Part shown: in pieces, positions 41,216 to 48,914 of the stretch | Layout of the letters: each line of letters begins with the position of its first letter | Position numbering within the stretch: position 1 is the first letter of the stretch | NCBI GenBank assembly: GCA_014860625.1 | Contig: JACZJJ010000159.1 | Span: 1 to 48,914 of the forward strand | Direction: 5' to 3' | From: Bacteroidales bacterium | GTDB taxonomy: Bacteria > Bacteroidota > Bacteroidia > Bacteroidales > FEN-979 | DNA length: 48,914 nucleotides | Notes under the pieces: generated by a model | Told to the model about the DNA's origin: nothing | Databases searched by the model: none | What the model saw: only the letters and a program-made list of their open reading frames with translations | Made by a program: the position numbers and the translations under genes

Positions 41216-42754
41216 ATGAAAAGACTACTCCTTACTAATTTGATGTTTGCCTTGATGACGGTTCATTTTACGACTATTGCGCAGGGATATCAACCGAAAC
41301 CGGAATCAGAGGGGATCGGAATAGTCCCGGTGTCTGATACGGTTCCGATGAAGACCTATGATACAACCTGGGAATCGCTGGATTCAAGGCCCATCCCGGG
41401 ATGGTTCACCGATGCCAGATTCGGGATATTCATCCACTGGGGGGTCTATTCGGTGCCTGCATGGCGCCCCATCAGCTCAAAAAAATATGCCTCCTATGCC
41501 GAGTGGTATTACGCCCGGGTGATCGGGGATACGGTTCACGGTGGGGATGCATTCCATAAGAACAACTACGGCGTAGACTTTGAATACCGGGATTTTGCCC
41601 CGATGTTTAGGGCCGAACTCTTTGATCCCGATGCCTGGGCCAACCTCTTTTACCGGTCGGGGGCGAAGTACGTAGTGCTCACCAGCAAACACCACGACGG
41701 TTATTGTCTCTGGCCAACCAAAAGTCGGTACAAGAAGGGTTGGAACAGCATGGATATGGGGCCGGAACGGGATCTCGTCGGTGAGCTGGCAAAAGCCGTA
41801 CGAAAACGGGGGTTGAAGTTCGGGATCTACTATTCGTTGCCCGAATGGGAATCCACCCCAACCAAACGTACTCAAAGCGGTTACTGGCTGGATAAACAGA
41901 TTATTGAGAAATACCAGATCCCCCAGGAGGATTATGTTGAAGGGCATGTGATTCCGCAGCTGAAAGAAGTTGTGATGCAATACCATCCAAGCCTGATCTT
42001 TTCGGATGGCGGGGAGTGGGATTTCGGGGAGGATTTCTGGCATACCAAAGAATTCCTGGCATGGCTGTACAACGAAGCCCCGAATAAAGATGAGGTGGTG
42101 GTGAACGACAGGTGGGCTAAGGGAGTTCCGGGAAATCACGGGGATTACTTTTCAAGCGAATACGAAGATACCGACGCCATCGGCCTGCACCATCCCTGGG
42201 AAGAGAGCCGTGGAATCGGGGGATCGTATGGTTTCAACCGCGCCGAAAACCTGGAAGACTACAGCACTACTCAACAGCTTATCCATGAACTTATTGATAT
42301 TGTTAGCAGAGGTGGCAACCTGCTGCTTAATGTGGGACCAACTGCCGATGGCCGGATCCCGGTCATCATGCAGGAACGCCTTGTGGAGATTGGCGATTGG
42401 CTGAAGATAAACGGAGAATGCATTTTCGGTACACGTCCCTGGTATGATGAGAAGGTAACCATCCCGGGAGATGGAACTGACACCAAAGAGCCTGCTGTTT
42501 GGTTTACCACAAAAGGGTGCGATCTTTATGCTATCTGCGCTGCCTGGCCTGAAGATGGTCTCTTTGTCCCGGTTTCGTCACTTCTCTCACCACATGAACA
42601 GGATTTGTCAGTTGGGATGATCGGCGTACCGGGAAATGTGGATTGGCATCCGGTGGAGGGAGGGATTCAGATCCCGGCGCCCCAGATCACTCCTTCGGAA
42701 CTACCCTGTTCACATGCCTTTGTTTATAAGCTGACAAGGTTTTTTCAGGAATGA
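41216..42754 (+). CDS. Alpha-L-fucosidase, glycoside hydrolase family 29
   Basis: Releases L-fucose from fucosylated glycans by a retaining mechanism, probably in the periplasm. The 512 residues start with a signal peptide (LLLTNLMFALMTVHFTTIA) and no T9SS tail. GH29 landmarks are WFTDARFGIFIHWGVYSVPAW, AKYVVLTSKHHDGYCLWPTK (substrate-binding His pair), KFGIYYSLPEW, and SLIFSDGGEWDFGED, where Asp264 is the expected nucleophile. NLLLNVGPTADGRIP follows. The general acid is less certain from sequence. No SusC/SusD pair or other glycosidase is next to it. The convergent zinc dehydrogenase and LsrF-like genes follow after 40 bases. Confidence 0.93.
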   Translation: MKRLLLTNLMFALMTVHFTTIAQGYQPKPESEGIGIVPVSDTVPMKTYDTTWESLDSRPIPGWFTDARFGIFIHWGVYSVPAWRPISSKKYASYAEWYYARVIGDTVHGGDAFHKNNYGVDFEYRDFAPMFRAELFDPDAWANLFYRSGAKYVVLTSKHHDGYCLWPTKSRYKKGWNSMDMGPERDLVGELAKAVRKRGLKFGIYYSLPEWESTPTKRTQSGYWLDKQIIEKYQIPQEDYVEGHVIPQLKEVVMQYHPSLIFSDGGEWDFGEDFWHTKEFLAWLYNEAPNKDEVVVNDRWAKGVPGNHGDYFSSEYEDTDAIGLHHPWEESRGIGGSYGFNRAENLEDYSTTQQLIHELIDIVSRGGNLLLNVGPTADGRIPVIMQERLVEIGDWLKINGECIFGTRPWYDEKVTIPGDGTDTKEPAVWFTTKGCDLYAICAAWPEDGLFVPVSSLLSPHEQDLSVGMIGVPGNVDWHPVEGGIQIPAPQITPSELPCSHAFVYKLTRFFQE

Positions 42755-42794
42755 ACCCTTATGCCTGTCAGCCAAAGCAGACGGCAATTCAATT

Positions 42795-43814
42795 TCACCT
42801 GTTACTCTGGGGGTTGACAATGATCTTCACAGCATCTCCGCCCTCCAGGAGCATCTGAAAGCCTTTGGCTGTTTCGCTCAGTGGCAGCCGGTGTGTGATG
42901 AGGTCGTCGACAAAAATATTCCCGGATGCAATCAGTTCAATCGCCTCTTCAATGTCAGGTGGGCCACAATAGTAGGAGGTGAGGATGCGGATCTCTTTCC
43001 GCCAGAAGTCGTTGACGGGAACGGCTACCACTTTATCGGGATCGGGAACGGCAAACAGAACGACAACTCCTCCCATATCAACAGATTGCCAGGCCTGGGT
43101 CAGGGCACTGAGAGAAGAGGTTGTCACGATCACGGCATCAGCTTTTTGGTCAAACGCTGCCATCAACTGGCCCGGGACATCGGATTTGGCATCTGCCACA
43201 ACATCCGCCCCGTATTCTTTAGCCATTTCAAGCTTGCGGGGATTGATATCGGTAACCATTACACGACAACCGTTGAGCCTGGCGAGCTTGGTATGGAGCA
43301 ATCCCGACATACCGGAACCAAGAATCAGAACCGTGTCACCGGCTTCAAGGGAGGAAATGCGTTGTGCCCTGACCACGCAGGCAAGCGGTTCGATGAACGT
43401 GGCCTGGTCGTATGACAGGTTATCGGGGAGCAGGTATGACCCGTGGTTAACGATCTCTTTCGGAACAAGGATGTACTCGGCAAATCCTCCCGGAAGCCGG
43501 TCTTTCACTTCACTGCATTGCGGATAATGGCCTTTCAGGCAATAGGTGCATTGCAGGCAGGGAACCTTTGGCGCAATAAAAAGCCGGTCACCCTTTTTGA
43601 ATCTGGATACACCTTCTCCGGTCTCCACAACCTCCACCCCCACTTCGTGCCCCATCACCAGAGGAGCTCTTGGCAACCGGTACCACTCCACCACATCGCT
43701 TCCGCAGATGCCACAGGAGATGACCCTGACCAGCAACTCTCCTTTTCCAGGAGAGGGCGTGGGGACCTCCTCGACACGGATGTCGGTGTTGTTATACCAC
43801 ATGGAGACTTTCAT
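42795..43814 (-). CDS. Zinc-dependent medium-chain alcohol/sugar dehydrogenase
   Basis: NAD(P)-dependent oxidation of an alcohol or polyol. The 339 residues have the MDR layout. The catalytic zinc site has CGICGSDV (Cys) and MGHEVG (His-Glu). The structural zinc loop CLQCTYCLKGHYPQC holds four Cys. The Rossmann fold has ILGSGMSGLLHTKLA, with VTDINPRKLEMAKEYGAD and an Asp after strand beta2 that favours NAD+. The closest functional classes are sorbitol, threonine or other sugar-alcohol dehydrogenases; the substrate is open. It follows the lsrF homologue by 25 bases, so both enzymes probably serve one catabolic route. Confidence 0.9.
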   Translation of the reverse strand: MKVSMWYNNTDIRVEEVPTPSPGKGELLVRVISCGICGSDVVEWYRLPRAPLVMGHEVGVEVVETGEGVSRFKKGDRLFIAPKVPCLQCTYCLKGHYPQCSEVKDRLPGGFAEYILVPKEIVNHGSYLLPDNLSYDQATFIEPLACVVRAQRISSLEAGDTVLILGSGMSGLLHTKLARLNGCRVMVTDINPRKLEMAKEYGADVVADAKSDVPGQLMAAFDQKADAVIVTTSSLSALTQAWQSVDMGGVVVLFAVPDPDKVVAVPVNDFWRKEIRILTSYYCGPPDIEEAIELIASGNIFVDDLITHRLPLSETAKGFQMLLEGGDAVKIIVNPQSNR

Positions 43815-43839
43815 AGTTTTGGATCTATTTTATTGTTTA

Positions 43840-44724
43840 TTACTTTTTCTCGCTCTTAAGTGTCGTGTACATCTCAAACGCCTTTTCAGGGGTTTCGTTG
43901 TCATGCACAACCGCTCTCACAGCCTTGAGCATAGCGATAGGAGCAGTAGACTGGAAAATATTCCGGCCCATATCTACCCCTGCGGCTCCCTCTTGAATGG
44001 CGCGGTAGGCCATGGTAAGTGCATCGATCTCGGGAAGTTTTTTCCCTCCGGCGATTACAATCGGGACAGGGCAGGAGGAAGTTACAGTCTCAAATCCTTC
44101 AGAGATGTAGTAGGTCTTCACATATTGGGCTCCCAGTTCTGCACAGATACGTGTTGCCAGTCGGAAATATTTTGCATCCCGCACCATATCCTTCCCCACA
44201 GCTGTAACCGCCAGGGTTGGCATTCCGTAACGGAGTCCCATATCCACCATTCGCGTCATACTGAGAATGGTTTGGTGTTCGTGCTCACTTCCAACATACA
44301 CCTGAACAGCCATTGCGCAAACATTCAGCCTTATGGCATCTTCGATATCCACCGCCAGATCCTCGTTGGAGAGTTCCGTCAGGATACTGGCTCCGCCGGT
44401 GACCCTCAGCACGATTGCCTTCTGAGTATCGGCAGGCACCATGGTCCTCAATGCTCCACGGGTAATCATCAACGTATCGGCATAAGGAATCAGTGGAACA
44501 ATGTTCACATCGATCCGTTCCAGCCCCGCTGTTGGCCCGAGGAAGTAGCCGTGATCCACAGCCAGCATCACCGTTTTTCCGCTAACCGGATTGAAAATCC
44601 GGCTTAACCTGTTTTTCATTCCCCAGTCGAGGGAATTGGAACCTTTCAGATAGAAGTTTTCCGACTTCTGAGGGATATCCGTATAAAATTCTTTGGGTGC
44701 ATTTGATCCGTCAATATCAGCCAT
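43840..44724 (-). CDS. lsrF: LsrF-like thiolase/aldolase (class I DhnA-type aldolase family)
   Basis: E. coli LsrF transfers an acetyl group from 3-hydroxy-5-phosphonooxypentane-2,4-dione to CoA, the last known step of AI-2 breakdown. The 294 residues match LsrF closely from start to end: [97 protein letters not shown] and [11 protein letters not shown]. Schiff-base lysines of the family fall in KTYY and GGKK. No other lsr genes (kinase LsrK, isomerase LsrG, transporter) are present. The partner is a zinc dehydrogenase, so a related sugar phosphate may be the true substrate. The symbol reflects similarity; function is less certain. Confidence 0.85.
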   Translation of the reverse strand: MADIDGSNAPKEFYTDIPQKSENFYLKGSNSLDWGMKNRLSRIFNPVSGKTVMLAVDHGYFLGPTAGLERIDVNIVPLIPYADTLMITRGALRTMVPADTQKAIVLRVTGGASILTELSNEDLAVDIEDAIRLNVCAMAVQVYVGSEHEHQTILSMTRMVDMGLRYGMPTLAVTAVGKDMVRDAKYFRLATRICAELGAQYVKTYYISEGFETVTSSCPVPIVIAGGKKLPEIDALTMAYRAIQEGAAGVDMGRNIFQSTAPIAMLKAVRAVVHDNETPEKAFEMYTTLKSEKK

Positions 44725-44762
44725 GGTAATTTCCTTAAGTTTAGCCTATATTATAATAAATG

Positions 44763-44770
44763 CAAATATC
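44763..44770 (-). promoter_or_regulatory. Possible -7 box (GATATTTG) of the lsrF-dehydrogenase operon
   Basis: Seven of eight positions match TAnnTTTG on the minus strand (first T is G), 38 bases before the lsrF ATG. Confidence 0.35.
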
Positions 44771-44797
44771 GGGATAACATCAAAATAAAAAAAATGG

Positions 44798-44805
44798 TAC
44801 TTTTG
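44798..44805 (+). promoter_or_regulatory. -7 box (TACTTTTG) of gcvP
   Basis: Exact TAnnTTTG match ending 42 bases before the gcvP ATG. The leader is too short for a glycine riboswitch and shows none of its motifs. Confidence 0.65.
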
Positions 44806-44847
44806 CGACCTATTCCATATACCACTGTTTATTAATTCACAATTCCT

Positions 44848-47710
<2,863 letters not shown>

Positions 47711-47712
<2 letters not shown>

Positions 47713-47741
47713 AAAAAGGCGGTCCCAACCACGAGACCGCC
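47711..47741 (-). terminator. Rho-independent terminator of the minus-strand trans-sulfuration gene
   Basis: On the minus strand GGCGGTC (47741-47735) pairs with GACCGCC (47724-47718), followed by seven T (47717-47711). The T-tract covers the last bases of the gcvP stop codon, so gcvP has no separate T-run of its own. Confidence 0.85.
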
Positions 47742-47773
47742 AAGCAACCTAACCTATGAAGAGAAACACTAAC

Positions 47774-48914
47774 TTACAGCCTTTGCAGGCAGTGTAAGAT
47801 CTTTTGCCACGTTTGGGCAATATCGTTATCGAGACCAACAGAAAACCTGACCAGTCCTTCAGAGAGGCCCATCTCTTTCTGGATCTCATCCGGTATTTCA
47901 GATGAGGTACTTTTTCCTGAATTACTGAAAAGGGTTTTAAAATATCCGAGACTGACTGCCAGGTACCCGACTCCTTCGAGTTCCATCAATTCCATCAACC
48001 TGGCAGCCCGTTCGGATGTTTCCATATCAATCGCAATCATCCCCCCAAAACCAAAACCGGGATTCATCATGCGTGTCAACAGTTCATGTCCCGGGTGTTC
48101 AGGTAACCCTGGGTACATGATATGGAGGCCGTATTCCCTGAACCGTTCAGAAAGGAACAGCGCATTTCTGCTATGCTGCTTCATCCTGATATGCAGGGTA
48201 TGCAAATTTTTTACGATATTGGATGAACGCAACGGATCCAATGCCGGGCCAAGGAGCATCGCCGTCCCATTGTTCACATCACTCAGTGAATCTACAAACT
48301 CCCTGGAGCCACATATGGCTCCTGCCACGCAATCATTTTTACCATTGATAAACTTGGTCATGCTATGAACAACTACATGGGCTCCAAGTTTTACCGGTGA
48401 AATGATCATCGGGGTGAATGTGTTATCCACCACCAACTTGATCCCATGCTCATTGGCCATTTTGGCCAAAGCAGGGATATCGGAAATCTGGAGCAAGGGG
48501 TTCGTCATGCTTTCGGTGTAGATCAACTTGGTATTGGGACGAACAGCACTCTGCACACTCTCCAGGTTAGTAATATCTATAAAGGAAACTTCAATGTTAA
48601 ACTTTTGAACGTAGTTGTAAAGAAAAGCAAATGTTCCTCCATAGGTGGTCAGGCTGCAAATGATATGATCGCCGCTGTTGCACAGTTGAAGTATCGTGCA
48701 GGTGATGGCAGCCATGCCAGATGCTGTGACCCATGCCGCCTCCGTCCCTTCCATTGCAGCCATGGCATCAGCCAGGTATTTGCTGGAGGGGTTCCAATGT
48801 CTTGAGTAGAGAAAACACCCTTCCGCTTCACCATGAAATGTATCCAGCATTGTTTTCGCCTGCATGAAGGTGAATGTAGCTGAATCACAGACAGATGGAT
48901 TCACATCACCATAC
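47774..48914 (-). CDS. Cys/Met metabolism PLP-dependent enzyme (cystathionine gamma-synthase / methionine gamma-lyase family), 5' end outside the window
   Basis: Trans-sulfuration family enzyme, cut by the right edge. The frame stays open to base 48914, and its first residues (YGDVNPSVCDSATF) belong inside the family N-terminus, so the GTG at 48904 is not the start. About 379 residues remain. Visible features are EGCFLYSRHWNPSSKYL (phosphate-binding Tyr/Arg region), TASGMAAITCTILQL, DNTFTPMIISPVKLGA, VVHSMTKFINGKND (PLP Lys in SMTKF) and VRFSVGLDN near the C-terminus. Synthase, beta-lyase and gamma-lyase are hard to separate by sequence. A terminator follows on the minus strand. Confidence 0.92.
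   Translation of the reverse strand, partial: YGDVNPSVCDSATFTFMQAKTMLDTFHGEAEGCFLYSRHWNPSSKYLADAMAAMEGTEAAWVTASGMAAITCTILQLCNSGDHIICSLTTYGGTFAFLYNYVQKFNIEVSFIDITNLESVQSAVRPNTKLIYTESMTNPLLQISDIPALAKMANEHGIKLVVDNTFTPMIISPVKLGAHVVVHSMTKFINGKNDCVAGAICGSREFVDSLSDVNNGTAMLLGPALDPLRSSNIVKNLHTLHIRMKQHSRNALFLSERFREYGLHIMYPGLPEHPGHELLTRMMNPGFGFGGMIAIDMETSERAARLMELMELEGVGYLAVSLGYFKTLFSNSGKSTSSEIPDEIQKEMGLSEGLVRFSVGLDNDIAQTWQKILHCLQRL

Noticed and set aside
43546-44607. 353-codon plus-strand frame across the dehydrogenase and lsrF genes
   Set aside because: Spans two well-supported minus-strand genes and the gap between them; low-complexity His/Ser-rich translation typical of antisense frames.
44725-44847. 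Glycine riboswitch upstream of gcvP
   Set aside because: The leader after the -7 box is about 40 bases, AT-rich, and lacks the paired aptamer motifs.

Overview
The window reads as a chromosomal segment of a Bacteroidetes (Bacteroidota) bacterium, most likely an uncultured or environmental Bacteroidales-like lineage. The evidence is the phylum-specific -7 promoter box TAnnTTTG, found as an exact match in front of at least fourteen transcription units; weak or absent Shine-Dalgarno sequences with one exception; a PKD protein with a type IX secretion sorting tail; archaeal-type ProRS; a GIN-domain (DUF2807) lipoprotein; and an ECF sigma factor followed by what looks like a trans-envelope anti-sigma factor. 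Nearly all of it is coding. I see no tRNA, rRNA, CRISPR array, insertion sequence or prophage.

Layout. 1-3060: end of an unknown gene, a MATE exporter, the RNase P RNA gene (rnpB) and wecB. 3164-10997: gyrB, then an adaptor / MacB-type permease / TolC-like export operon that has no ATPase gene, then a GT39 membrane glycosyltransferase. 11081-16814: a 2-Cys peroxiredoxin, PAP2 phosphatase, mazG, a PagL-like lipid A deacylase, a GIN-domain lipoprotein and proS. 16934-23344: a Tyr/Gly/Trp-rich secreted protein, a FadL-type outer membrane protein, then a minus-strand operon of Nif3, zinc-ribbon coiled-coil and TPR proteins. 23489-30564: a lone receiver domain with Glu in place of the phosphoacceptor Asp, lpxK, purine nucleoside phosphorylase, a small membrane protein, an LpxR-like deacylase, dnaB and a secreted protein of a family often called 'asparagine synthetase B'. 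30696-33936: a minus-strand nucleotide operon (bifunctional nuclease, nucleoside transporter, thyA, folA). 34074-36491: a membrane pyrophosphatase. 36609-41057: ECF sigma factor, anti-sigma/beta-barrel gene and T9SS PKD protein. 41216-48914: GH29 alpha-L-fucosidase, a zinc dehydrogenase with an lsrF homologue, gcvP and a partial trans-sulfuration enzyme.

Most interesting: the gene after the ECF sigma factor encodes a cytoplasmic segment plus inner-membrane helix in one frame, and a disordered linker plus outer-membrane beta-barrel in another. The two frames meet at four perfect copies of the heptamer GGCAGTT. One copy more (5), or two fewer (2), would join them into a single protein of about 430 or 423 residues. 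This looks like a contingency locus that could switch a dual-membrane-spanning anti-sigma factor on and off. Related degenerate heptamers sit between two convergent genes at 30552-30701, and an octamer array lies near 123-162.

Other themes are a scattered set of lipid A genes (PAP2, PagL-like, LpxK, LpxR-like), convergent gene pairs whose stop codons touch or overlap with no terminator between them, and genes whose -7 box lies almost on the start codon, which suggests leaderless mRNAs.
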